Shown in pieces: positions 31,635 through 39,235 of a stretch of DNA of 64,000 nt. Source of the DNA: Chryseobacterium sp. G0201 (lineage in GTDB: Bacteria; Bacteroidota; Bacteroidia; Flavobacteriales; Weeksellaceae). Every line of letters starts with the position of its first letter. Position 1 is the first letter of the stretch. The notes under the pieces were generated by a model. That model worked only from the letters and a program-made list of their open reading frames with translations, did not search any database and was not told the DNA's origin. The DNA is taken from NCBI RefSeq assembly GCF_003815655.1, contig NZ_CP033917.1, forward strand, positions 4,154,001 to 4,218,000. Reading direction: 5' to 3'. A program made the translations under genes and the position numbers.

Positions 31635-32420
31635 ATGAAAAATTTATTTGCAAGCTTATTTTTAAGTTTAATTATTTTTCAACATGCTGCTGCGCAAGAT
31701 AATTTAGCTGTTGACACAATTCAGAGTAGTATCGTTGCTGTAAAACCAAATTCAGAGGATAAAACACATGAGTTCAGTTATAAAAAACTGATCATTCCGA
31801 CCGCATTTATTTCTTACGGAGTCGCAAGTTTGAGTATAAAAAGCTTAAAGGAACTAAATTTTTCTACTCAATACGAAATCGGAGAACATAAACCGGATCA
31901 TATCAGGCTTGATAATTATACACAATTTGCTCCCGCTGTTTTGGTTTACGGACTCAATGCCGCTGGAGTTCAAGGAAAACATAATTTTAGGAACAGAAGC
32001 ATAATTTACGGAACTTCTATGTTGATTACTTCTGCGATTACCCTTCCTTTAAAACATATTGTAAAAGAAGAAAGACCCGACCAATCGAATAATCTCTCTT
32101 TTCCCTCCGGCCATACCGCAATCGCTTTTGCCTCTGCCCAATTCATGTACAGAGAATATAAAGACACTAACTTTTGGCTGGGAATTTCGGGATACTCTTT
32201 TGCCGTTTTTACAGGCGTTTACAGAATGCTAAACAACAAACATTGGTTCGGCGATGTGATTGGCGGGGCAGGATTCGGAATTCTATCTACAGAGTTAGCC
32301 TATTGGCTATATCCTCAAATCGTCAATCTTTTAGGCGGTAAAAAAGACAAATCACAAACGATGATCATGCCATTTTACCAACAGGGAAATATGGGAGTTG
32401 GTTTGGTGAAAAATTTTTAA
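31635..32420 (+). CDS. PAP2 family phosphatase, exported or membrane bound
   Basis: A 261-residue phosphatidic acid phosphatase type 2 protein with a signal peptide ending AAAQ. The three family motifs are present in order: KHIVKEERPDQ (KxxxxxxRP), PSGH, and GVYRMLNNKHWFGDVIGG (RxxxxxHxxxD). It probably dephosphorylates lipid phosphates, such as undecaprenyl pyrophosphate or PAP, on the periplasmic side. It stands alone, convergent with an AraC gene. Confidence 0.9.
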   Translation: MKNLFASLFLSLIIFQHAAAQDNLAVDTIQSSIVAVKPNSEDKTHEFSYKKLIIPTAFISYGVASLSIKSLKELNFSTQYEIGEHKPDHIRLDNYTQFAPAVLVYGLNAAGVQGKHNFRNRSIIYGTSMLITSAITLPLKHIVKEERPDQSNNLSFPSGHTAIAFASAQFMYREYKDTNFWLGISGYSFAVFTGVYRMLNNKHWFGDVIGGAGFGILSTELAYWLYPQIVNLLGGKKDKSQTMIMPFYQQGNMGVGLVKNF

Positions 32421-32455
32421 TCATTGGTTTAAGCCTAAAAAAGGATCTTAAAAAA

Positions 32456-33256
32456 TTACTTCTTCGGTTTGGGCTTCGATTTCATGATAGAAAAGTAAGA
32501 AGACGTAAAGGCAGAAAGACTCTGATAGCCAACTTTAAAACCAACTTCACTCAGTGTATATTGCTTCATATCGATTAATTCAACACTTTTTAGAATTCGT
32601 ATCAACTGTAAATATTTTTGAAGTGTAATTCCTGTTTCATGCTTGAAAATCCTCTGTAAACTTCTTACAGACATTTGTGCTTTTTCGGCTAGAATATCAA
32701 TGTTTAGATTATATTTAAAATTTGAATTAATATAGTTACAAACCGGGATTAATCGCGAGTCCGTGGGAACGGGAATTTCCAAATAATTACTTTCTTTGCA
32801 AAAATGAGGCAGACTCTTTAAAATAGCTTTAAAAAATATGCCTTGTTCCTCGTCGTCTTCCAAAAGTTTATTCCATTTTGTAGCATACAAAAGCATTTCC
32901 CGTAAAACAGGAGGAATGGCAAAAACCTGAACATTTTCATAAAAATCCTCTTTTAAGCCAGATTTAAATAAAAAAAGTATCAAATTAACCGTTTTTGCTT
33001 CTGAAGTAATGCGATGAGGTTTCCCGGAAGGTATCCAAATCACATGGTTTTGCGGCACAAGATAGATCTTCTGATCGATGTGAAAATACTGATAACCTTC
33101 TTCCACATACGTTAGTTGAGCACGGTTATGGGTATGCTCGTAATCGTCATGTTTCCAGTTTTGTTCGCACCAAACGTAAGCTTCTTTTTCAATACTGTCG
33201 ATAAACTGACTCTCTTTGTGTTCAGTCAAACCACATTTCACCTTGTCGTTTTGCAT
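32456..33256 (-). CDS. AraC family transcriptional regulator
   Basis: A 266-residue regulator with an N-terminal cupin-type sensor (HNRAQLTYVEEGYQYFHIDQKIYLVPQNHVIWIPSGKPHRI) and a C-terminal AraC double helix-turn-helix (ILAEKAQMSVRSLQRIFKHETGITLQKYLQLIRILKS ... GYQSLSAFTSSYFSIMKSKP). It is divergent from the flavodoxin-RidA fusion gene with a spacer of 69 bp, so it is the likely regulator of that gene. Confidence 0.9.
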   Translation of the reverse strand: MQNDKVKCGLTEHKESQFIDSIEKEAYVWCEQNWKHDDYEHTHNRAQLTYVEEGYQYFHIDQKIYLVPQNHVIWIPSGKPHRITSEAKTVNLILFLFKSGLKEDFYENVQVFAIPPVLREMLLYATKWNKLLEDDEEQGIFFKAILKSLPHFCKESNYLEIPVPTDSRLIPVCNYINSNFKYNLNIDILAEKAQMSVRSLQRIFKHETGITLQKYLQLIRILKSVELIDMKQYTLSEVGFKVGYQSLSAFTSSYFSIMKSKPKPKK

Positions 33257-33325
33257 AAAGTTTTTGGCAAATTTAATAAAAACGTCATTACTAAATTTGT
33301 ATTATAAAAATATATCCCATTTAGA

Positions 33326-34462
33326 ATGAAAAAATTAGGTTCTCTTTTTGTATTACTCTTATTACTAAAAATCACAAACATCATGGCACAAGATAAAGCT
33401 AAAGTATTGGTTTTGATCCATTCAGACAATGGTGGCACCTACGAACTGGCAAAAGAAATCGCCAAAGGAATTGAAAGCGACAAAAACGCAACGGCAATTA
33501 TAAAACAAGTAAAAACATCTCAAAATCAAAAATTAAAGAATATTCCAGTTGCAACGGTGGAGGAACTTCCAACTTACGACGGAATTGCTTTTGGTTCACC
33601 CGTTTATTTCGGAAACATCAGCACCGGAATGAGCGAATTTTTATCTAAAACAGTCAATCTTTGGACCAACCACTCATTGGAAGGAATGCCGGCAACGGTT
33701 TTCATGTCTGCAGGAAGTGGAGCAGGTAAAGAATTGGCTTTACAGGCTTTTTGGAATTGTCTTACCGTTCACGGAATGGTTATGGTTTCCAACGGAATTC
33801 GTGGAACAGAAGGAATTAATAAAACGATCCCTCAGGGAAATACGGTGTTGGGAGTTACCAGCATGGCTTCTTTGAAAGACGTTGAAAGACCTACAAAAGA
33901 TGAAAGAAATCTTGCCGAACTTCAGGGAAAAAACTTCGCAAAAGTAGCTTTAGCTTTAAAGGGAACATTTGCTAAAAAAGCAATAGTTGCAAATGAAAAG
34001 CCTCAAGATTTTAATGATATTTTAAAACAAAAAAATATCGTTCTTCCTCAGGTTCCAAAACCTGCAGGAAATTATAAGCCATTTGTACGTTCAGGAAATC
34101 TGATTTTTATTAATCAGGTTGCTTTGAAAGACGGAAAAATTTTAAATCCCGGAAAATTAGGAGTTGATGTGAATGAACAACAGGTAAAAGATGCTACAAA
34201 AGCAACCATGCTGAATGTTTTATCTGTCTTGAAAGAAGCTGTTGGCGGAGATCTAAGCAAAGTAAAGCAATGTGTACAACTCACAGGAATTTTCAATACC
34301 AAAGATGATTATACGAAACATGCCGATTTGATGAATATCGCATCAGATCTTACCGTGGAGGTTTTTGGAGATAAAGGAAAACACGCGAGAGGAACATTAG
34401 GTGCTTCGTCTATTCCGGTAAATTCTTCTGTGGAAATACAGGCTATTTTTGAAGTCGAGTAG
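33326..34462 (+). CDS. exported flavodoxin (WrbA-like) fused to a RidA domain
   Basis: A 378-residue two-domain protein. Residues 1-22 look like a signal peptide (LFVLLLLLKITNIMAQ). Residues 26-215 are a flavodoxin/WrbA-like fold (VLVLIHSDNGGTYELAKEIAKGI, GIAFGSPVYFGNISTGMSEFL, AGSGAGKELALQ), the kind that binds FMN and reduces quinones. Residues about 235-378 are a RidA/YjgF domain (VRSGNLIFINQVALKDG ... VKQCVQLTGIFN ... RGTLGASSIPVNSSVEIQAIFEVE), with the Arg expected to bind carboxylates. The fusion and the export signal are unusual. An AraC regulator is divergent to it. Confidence 0.85.
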   Translation: MKKLGSLFVLLLLLKITNIMAQDKAKVLVLIHSDNGGTYELAKEIAKGIESDKNATAIIKQVKTSQNQKLKNIPVATVEELPTYDGIAFGSPVYFGNISTGMSEFLSKTVNLWTNHSLEGMPATVFMSAGSGAGKELALQAFWNCLTVHGMVMVSNGIRGTEGINKTIPQGNTVLGVTSMASLKDVERPTKDERNLAELQGKNFAKVALALKGTFAKKAIVANEKPQDFNDILKQKNIVLPQVPKPAGNYKPFVRSGNLIFINQVALKDGKILNPGKLGVDVNEQQVKDATKATMLNVLSVLKEAVGGDLSKVKQCVQLTGIFNTKDDYTKHADLMNIASDLTVEVFGDKGKHARGTLGASSIPVNSSVEIQAIFEVE

Positions 34463-34513
34463 TTTAAATAAAGCTCAATAATCAGGCATATCGATTAAAT
34501 TTCATAATAAAAT

Positions 34514-34545
34514 AAAAGCAGTGAAAAATTTTCACTGCTTTTTAT
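34514..34545. terminator. bidirectional terminator
   Basis: A 14-bp stem (AAAAGCAGTGAAAA / TTTTCACTGCTTTT) separates the flavodoxin-RidA gene and the convergent oxidase-like gene. Confidence 0.9.
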
Positions 34546-34571
34546 ATTGAGAATTAGCAATTCTTCGTTAA

Positions 34572-35081
34572 TTAAACAATTGCATTTCCTTCCACGCCAT
34601 CGGAATTATCAGTCGTTTTTCCTGTAACGGCTGCGGCTACGAAACTAAAAAGGCTTACCAGTTTTCCAACTTTCGTATCCCAATAATAGGTTTCAGTAGG
34701 CTCTACACGGATAATTGAAACTTTGGGATCATCTTTTCCTTCTTCAAACCAAGCATTAGCCATAGGTGACCATTTATCTTCGATCGTCGTTTTATCTTTG
34801 TAAACAGTAGCTTTTCCAAATACAGAAAGATATTGATAATCACCATTATTCATAAAAAACAACTGTACTCTGCGATCTTCTTTTATTTCAAAATTCTTGT
34901 TGCTGTCATCACTGCTGATGAACCAGAGATTCCCTTCATCATCGGTTTCCTGTAAACCCATTGGTCTTGAATTGATCGGAAGAGTTTCCAGTTCTGTACA
35001 AAACATACAGATTTTTGCACTTTCAGACAGTTCTTTGATTTTTTTAATTGCTTCTAGATGTGTAAGATTTTCTGTTGACAT
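34572..35081 (-). CDS. pyridoxamine 5'-phosphate oxidase family protein (general stress protein 26-like)
   Basis: A 169-residue split-barrel flavin-binding protein. The pattern AKICMFCTELETLPINSRPMGLQETDDEGNLWFISSDDSNKNFEI followed by QLFFMNNGDYQYLSVFGKATVY is the GSP26 form found throughout Bacteroidota. Such proteins bind FMN or F420-like cofactors; the substrate is unknown. A stress role is likely from the family. Confidence 0.88.
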   Translation of the reverse strand: MSTENLTHLEAIKKIKELSESAKICMFCTELETLPINSRPMGLQETDDEGNLWFISSDDSNKNFEIKEDRRVQLFFMNNGDYQYLSVFGKATVYKDKTTIEDKWSPMANAWFEEGKDDPKVSIIRVEPTETYYWDTKVGKLVSLFSFVAAAVTGKTTDNSDGVEGNAIV

Positions 35082-35430
35082 AATATAATATTTTAAGTGA
35101 TTTAGTTTTAAATAAGAATTAAATCAATAATAATTTTAATATTTATTGATATAAACTATACTTCAAAAACCTGACCAAAAGAATTTCATTTTACATTTTT
35201 CCCAGTCTTAAAATATATTTTTACTTTTTTATTACTTTTAATATAATGATAATAATCTGGCATTCATATTACTGATACATTCAAGAATGGTGAGCTATTT
35301 CCTATGCGTAATAGAATCATTTTTCTGTATGTTATTGTTTTATATCTTTATTGGAACAAGGGAACACTTTATGTTAGATCATGAAAAAGTTTACATTATA
35401 ACTTAAATCTATTTTACCTAATTTTGATCT
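35082..35430. other. 349-bp AT-rich spacer without a gene
   Basis: The spacer has no convincing ORF. A 26-codon frame starting near 35304 (MRNRIIFLYVIVLYLYW) is hydrophobic but has no support. A -7 element for the next gene ends at 35426. Confidence 0.6.
35419..35426 (+). promoter_or_regulatory. TAnnTTTG -7 element, probable leaderless start of AraC gene
   Basis: TAATTTTG ends 4 nt before the ATG at 35431, the same distance as at the satD-like gene. The mRNA would begin at or next to the start codon. Confidence 0.55.
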
Positions 35431-36234
35431 ATGCAGATTTCCCCACCGAAACATTTAGCATCTTACATCAAGCATTATATTTTCTTGGATAATTCTGAGG
35501 AAGATATAAAGAAATTAAGGCTGTTTACTGATGGTAATACGGGACTTATTCTGTCTGCTAATATTAATCTGCAAAATCTTTCAGGAAATCAACTTCCGCT
35601 TTCTTTTTTCTACGGACAATTAACTCTGTATAAGGATCTTATTGCTAATGGTTCATTTTCCTTAATTGCTGTCGTATTTCAGCCTTATTTTCTAAATATT
35701 CTCCTCAAAATCTCAGCGAAAGAAGTCCAAAATCAAATTATTTCTGTTGAAGACGTTTTAAAAAATGAAATGCAGATTTTTCAGGAAAAGCTATTTTATA
35801 AAACTGATCCTAAGTTAATCATCAATGATCTGAATATTTATTTCACACAATTTTTATCTAAAATAATCAACTCCGATTATGAACTTATAAAAGCGACTCA
35901 ACAGTATATTATTGAAAATAAAGGAATTATTACGTCTAAAAATCTGGAACATTTTACCGGATATTCTGAGCGCCAGATCGAAAGAAAATTTCAAAATTAT
36001 ATTGGATTATCTCCTAAAAAATATAGTAATATTGCGCGTCTTCACTACTTTTTAAGCTTAATGAAAATAAATAATAATGAAGAAAATATTACGGGTCTAT
36101 CTTACAAGGCAGGTTATGCCGACCAATCTCATTTGATCAAAGAATTTAAAAATAATATTGGGCTCACACCAAGTGAATATTTAAAAACAGAAAATAAATT
36201 AGCGGTAAACTTTATAGAGCTTCTTTCACAGTAA
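35431..36234 (+). CDS. AraC family transcriptional regulator
   Basis: A 267-residue regulator of the flavobacterial type that starts MQISPPKHLASYIKHYIFL. The N-terminal half lacks a clear cupin; the C-terminal half has a double helix-turn-helix (SKNLEHFTGYSERQIERKFQNYIGLSPKKYSNIARLHYFL ... AGYADQSHLIKEFKNNIGLTPSEYL). It lies 59 nt before the nitrilase-family gene on the same strand and may control it. Confidence 0.88.
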   Translation: MQISPPKHLASYIKHYIFLDNSEEDIKKLRLFTDGNTGLILSANINLQNLSGNQLPLSFFYGQLTLYKDLIANGSFSLIAVVFQPYFLNILLKISAKEVQNQIISVEDVLKNEMQIFQEKLFYKTDPKLIINDLNIYFTQFLSKIINSDYELIKATQQYIIENKGIITSKNLEHFTGYSERQIERKFQNYIGLSPKKYSNIARLHYFLSLMKINNNEENITGLSYKAGYADQSHLIKEFKNNIGLTPSEYLKTENKLAVNFIELLSQ

Positions 36235-36293
36235 TCTATGTCGGTTTTTTACAATTTTTAGCACTTCGGTCATTATAAATTTGTAGAAAAAAA

Positions 36294-37250
36294 ATGATTA
36301 ATCTCAAAATTTCAACAGCACAATTTGAAAATAAAAGCGGTGATAAAGAATATAATCTTTCTGTGATAGAAAGACTTGCCGGAGAAGCAGCGGCCAAAGG
36401 TTCTCATGTAATCGCTTTTCACGAATGTTCCATTACAGGATATACATTTGCCAGAAAACTCAACAAGGAGCAGCTTCTTGATATTGCAGAATTGATTCCT
36501 GATGGAAAAAATATTCAGACTTTGCAGCAAATCGCCAATAAGCATAATATCATAATCTTAGCAGGACTTTTTGAAAAAGATGAACATGATAATCTCTTCA
36601 AAGCGTATGTTTGTGTAGATAAAAATGGACTTGTTGCAAAATACAGAAAGCTACATCCTTTCATTAATCCCAATCTTTTACCTGGAAACGAATACTGCAT
36701 TTTCGAAATTCATGGCTGGAAATGCGGCATCCTGATTTGCTACGACAATAATATTATTGAAAACGTAAGAGCTACAAAATTGCTGGGAGCAGATATAATT
36801 TTCATGCCTCATGTTACGATGTGTACGCCTTCCTCAAGGCCGGGCGCAGGTTTTGTAGATCCGAAACTTTGGGAAAATAGAGTAGCAGACCCAACATCCT
36901 TACGTCTGGAGTTTGAAGGAATGAAAGGCAGAGATTGGCTCATGAAATGGCTTCCTTCGAGAGCGTATGACAACGCAGCGTATGTTGTTTTTTCAAATCC
37001 TATCGGCATGGATGATGATCAATTGAAAAATGGCTGCTCGATGATTATTGATCCTTTTGGAGATATCATTGCAGAATGTCGCTCGTTTGATGACAGCTTT
37101 GAAACCGTCGTTATAACTCCCGAAAAGCTTACTCAAGCCGGAGGAAGCCGGTACATAAAAGCCAGAAGACCTGATTTGTATAAAGATATTATTGGCAGGG
37201 ATCATCTGCCTGAACAAAAAGTGGTTTGGCTTAATCGTAAAAATGATTAA
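36294..37250 (+). CDS. nitrilase family carbon-nitrogen hydrolase
   Basis: A 318-residue amidase/nitrilase superfamily enzyme. The Glu-Lys-Cys triad is visible: FHECSITGYTF (Glu about 44), KYRKLHPF (Lys about 121), CGILICYDNNI (Cys about 151). These enzymes hydrolyse amides or nitriles; the sequence around Cys (ICYDNNIIENVRATKLLGADIIF) suggests an amidase, but the substrate is not clear. It follows an AraC gene closely and converges on the rhodanese operon. Confidence 0.88.
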   Translation: MINLKISTAQFENKSGDKEYNLSVIERLAGEAAAKGSHVIAFHECSITGYTFARKLNKEQLLDIAELIPDGKNIQTLQQIANKHNIIILAGLFEKDEHDNLFKAYVCVDKNGLVAKYRKLHPFINPNLLPGNEYCIFEIHGWKCGILICYDNNIIENVRATKLLGADIIFMPHVTMCTPSSRPGAGFVDPKLWENRVADPTSLRLEFEGMKGRDWLMKWLPSRAYDNAAYVVFSNPIGMDDDQLKNGCSMIIDPFGDIIAECRSFDDSFETVVITPEKLTQAGGSRYIKARRPDLYKDIIGRDHLPEQKVVWLNRKND

Positions 37251-37274
37251 AAATAAAATACATTTTCTATAACG

Positions 37275-37305
37275 AAAGAGCTTAAAAATTTACTTTAAGC
37301 TCTTT
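37275..37305. terminator. bidirectional terminator overlapping the rhodanese stop codon
   Basis: A 12-bp stem (AAAGAGCTTAAA / TTTAAGCTCTTT). The stop codon of the reverse-strand rhodanese gene (37290) lies inside the hairpin. Confidence 0.85.
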
Positions 37306-37643
37306 TCTAAATCACTCCAGGCACCCCCGTTATAAACTTTTTTAAAGCCTTTTTCTTTCAAAATATGTTCTACTTTCACACTTCTAAGTCCATGCGAACA
37401 GACTGTGATGTAAGTCTTTTGAGAATCAAGTTCTGTATATCTTTCTCTAATCGTTCCTAATGAAATATTTACAGATCCATCGATATGACCCGTTTCAAAT
37501 TCCTTTTCTGTTCTTACATCTAAAATAATGGCTCCATTTTTAATCAGCTTATCTAAGCCATCCTCCAATGTTTGATATCTATACACTCGATACACAATAT
37601 AAACCGTAAGAATAATTCCGCAAAAAATTAATAAGTTTCTCAT
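37290..37643 (-). CDS. membrane-anchored rhodanese-like protein
   Basis: A 117-residue single-domain rhodanese with an N-terminal membrane segment (LLIFCGIILTVYIVYRVY). The active-site loop reads TVCSHGLRSVKVEHIL, with catalytic Cys, so it should be able to carry a persulfide. DVRTEKEFETGHIDGSVNISLGTI is the typical start of the fold. It overlaps the DUF3817 gene by 4 nt and is the last gene of a TetR-linked operon. Confidence 0.9.
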   Translation of the reverse strand: MRNLLIFCGIILTVYIVYRVYRYQTLEDGLDKLIKNGAIILDVRTEKEFETGHIDGSVNISLGTIRERYTELDSQKTYITVCSHGLRSVKVEHILKEKGFKKVYNGGAWSDLEKSLK

Positions 37644-37942
37644 AATTTGCTTAAAATTTTCATGTCAATATAAAACGTTCCAAACGGAACAAAACAAGCC
37701 AAAAGTACTTTCCAGGTTATTTCTTTAAACTTCCAGTGTTGCTCTACACCCACACTCAATGTATTGAAAAGAAAAAGTAGAAATAAAGAACCATGAATCG
37801 GTCCCATCATCTTTACAAAAGCAGGATTTCCCATCCAATATTTCATTGGAACTGCGATAAATACTAGAATTAATAAAGAGATTCCTTCTAAAATAGCGAG
37901 TATTCTTAATCTCCCGATTTTTGTTTTAAATAAATGTATCAT
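37640..37942 (-). CDS. DUF3817 family membrane protein
   Basis: A 100-residue protein with three hydrophobic segments. The core LRILAILEGISLLILVFIAVPMKY ... NPAFVKMMGPIHGSLFLLFL matches DUF3817, small membrane proteins of unknown function. It overlaps the rhodanese gene by 4 nt (ATGA) and lies 2 nt after the four-TM gene, so the three genes are translated as one unit. Confidence 0.85.
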   Translation of the reverse strand: MIHLFKTKIGRLRILAILEGISLLILVFIAVPMKYWMGNPAFVKMMGPIHGSLFLLFLFNTLSVGVEQHWKFKEITWKVLLACFVPFGTFYIDMKILSKL

Positions 37943-37944
37943 AA

Positions 37945-38403
37945 TTATCTGAAATAAGGTCTGTTAGCAAGAGGTGAAAACGGCCACGGAATGGCAATAA
38001 AAATGATAATCAATGCCATCGTAAACCAGATCAACATTGTTTTGAATTTTTCTTTATCCGTCTCTTTTCGTTTTGTTAATGCCGAGCCTATCGTAATTAA
38101 AATAATTGAAAACAGCATGAGAAAAATATGAATCAATCCGAAAAAGAAAAGATCAAAAGATTCTTTTGCAGAACTAAAATTTTTCCAAAAATATTTGATG
38201 ATCGGACTTTGAGAATATAGTATAATTCCCAAAATCAACTGAATATGAGCAATGGTCGCCGTCCAATGTCTTACCGAATTATTTGTTTTTGAGAATTCCC
38301 TGTTTGAAAAATAACCTTTATAAGCGGTGAATATGGCATAAATAAGACTTAATAAAACCAGCCACCGAAATGTAGAATGCAAAAAAGTAAGCGTTTGGTA
38401 CAT
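37945..38403 (-). CDS. four-TM membrane protein with membrane histidines, unknown function
   Basis: A 152-residue integral membrane protein with four hydrophobic segments. Histidines lie in or near the helices (TFLHSTFRWL, RHWTATIAHIQLILG, GLIHIFLMLF), so a small haem-binding cytochrome b-like protein is possible, though I cannot confirm it. It is the first gene of the operon with DUF3817 and rhodanese genes. The promoter region carries a TACCTTTG -7 box (reverse strand, 38425-38432) next to a perfect 26-bp palindrome. Confidence 0.75.
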   Translation of the reverse strand: MYQTLTFLHSTFRWLVLLSLIYAIFTAYKGYFSNREFSKTNNSVRHWTATIAHIQLILGIILYSQSPIIKYFWKNFSSAKESFDLFFFGLIHIFLMLFSIILITIGSALTKRKETDKEKFKTMLIWFTMALIIIFIAIPWPFSPLANRPYFR

Positions 38404-38424
38404 CTTTTAATTTTTAAGATGAAG

Positions 38425-38432
38425 CAAAGGTA
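38425..38432 (-). promoter_or_regulatory. TAnnTTTG -7 element of the membrane/rhodanese operon
   Basis: Reverse strand TACCTTTG lies 22 nt upstream of the start at 38403 and 5 nt from the palindrome at 38437. Confidence 0.6.
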
Positions 38433-38436
38433 AAAC

Positions 38437-38462
38437 AAAAACATACTAATTAGTATGTTTTT
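38437..38462. promoter_or_regulatory. perfect 26-bp palindrome, probable TetR operator
   Basis: The palindrome has 13-bp arms and the core ACATACTAATTAGTATGT. It covers the -10 to -33 region of the operon promoter and lies 12 bp after the stop codon of the TetR gene. TetR proteins usually bind such palindromes and repress by blocking polymerase. Confidence 0.8.
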
Positions 38463-38473
38463 AAATAAAAAAA

Positions 38474-39064
38474 TTATTTCAATGAATCAAAATAAGATTT
38501 AAGTTGCTTTAAATAAACAAGATATACAGATTTGGAATTTACTAATTTTCCTAAATTTCTTACTCCCCAATACCCAGAAATTACAAAAACAGCAATGCCT
38601 TTTGCGTCAACATCCTGTTTTACTTTTCCATTTTCCTTTCCTTTTTCGATGGCTTGGATCATTGTTTGTTCCCATTCTGACGAAAGTTTGTTCAACGCTT
38701 TGGTAAACTCCACATTCCAGGGAGCCATTTCCTGTGTAAGATTGGAAGTGGGGCAGCCGTATTCCACCTTTAAAAACTCATTTTTCATGAGAATATTTTC
38801 CATCAATTCATAAATGCTATCTAACGGATCTACTGTAAGTTGAAAAGGTTCAATAAAAGTATTTTTAAAGGTTGTTTTCATCAATTCATTAATGATCGCT
38901 AAACCCATCTCATCTTTAGTTTTAAAGTGATAATAGAAAGCACCTTTTGTAACCTGAGTGGTTGCAATAATTTCGTCAACACTTGTTGTCTGATATCCTT
39001 TTTCATAGATCAGTTCAAATGCTTTTCTTAAAATATTTAGACGTGTGGCTTCCGATTTTTTCAT
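38474..39064 (-). CDS. TetR/AcrR family repressor
   Basis: A 196-residue repressor. The start chosen is MKKSEATRLNIL; an ATG 27 nt upstream adds unconserved residues. The N-terminal helix-turn-helix (YQTTSVDEIIATTQVTKGAFYYHFKTKDEMG) is classic TetR, and the helical ligand-binding domain contains CPTSNLTQEMA, a feature of NemR/YcdC-like members that use a Cys sensor. It lies upstream of the four-TM/DUF3817/rhodanese operon and divergent to an MFS exporter. A weaker copy of its presumed operator is at 39069-39082. Confidence 0.9.
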   Translation of the reverse strand: MKKSEATRLNILRKAFELIYEKGYQTTSVDEIIATTQVTKGAFYYHFKTKDEMGLAIINELMKTTFKNTFIEPFQLTVDPLDSIYELMENILMKNEFLKVEYGCPTSNLTQEMAPWNVEFTKALNKLSSEWEQTMIQAIEKGKENGKVKQDVDAKGIAVFVISGYWGVRNLGKLVNSKSVYLVYLKQLKSYFDSLK

Positions 39065-39068
39065 AAAG

Positions 39069-39082
39069 ATACTGACTGGTAT
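39069..39082. promoter_or_regulatory. degenerate second TetR operator next to the tetR start codon
   Basis: ATACT-GACT-GGTAT has the ATACT-N4-AGTAT form of the palindrome at 38437-38462 with one mismatch. It lies 5 bp from the TetR start codon, which suggests autoregulation. Confidence 0.35.
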
Positions 39083-39235
39083 TTTATACAAAGAAACAAC
39101 TTTTTTACTGATTTCAAGTTTTACTTAAAAATCCTATGTATAATTATAATGATACTTAGTTACTATTTATCTAATTTTTATAATACAATAAAACCTCGGA
39201 AATTTGCCATATCAAAATCATTAAAAACAAAGACA

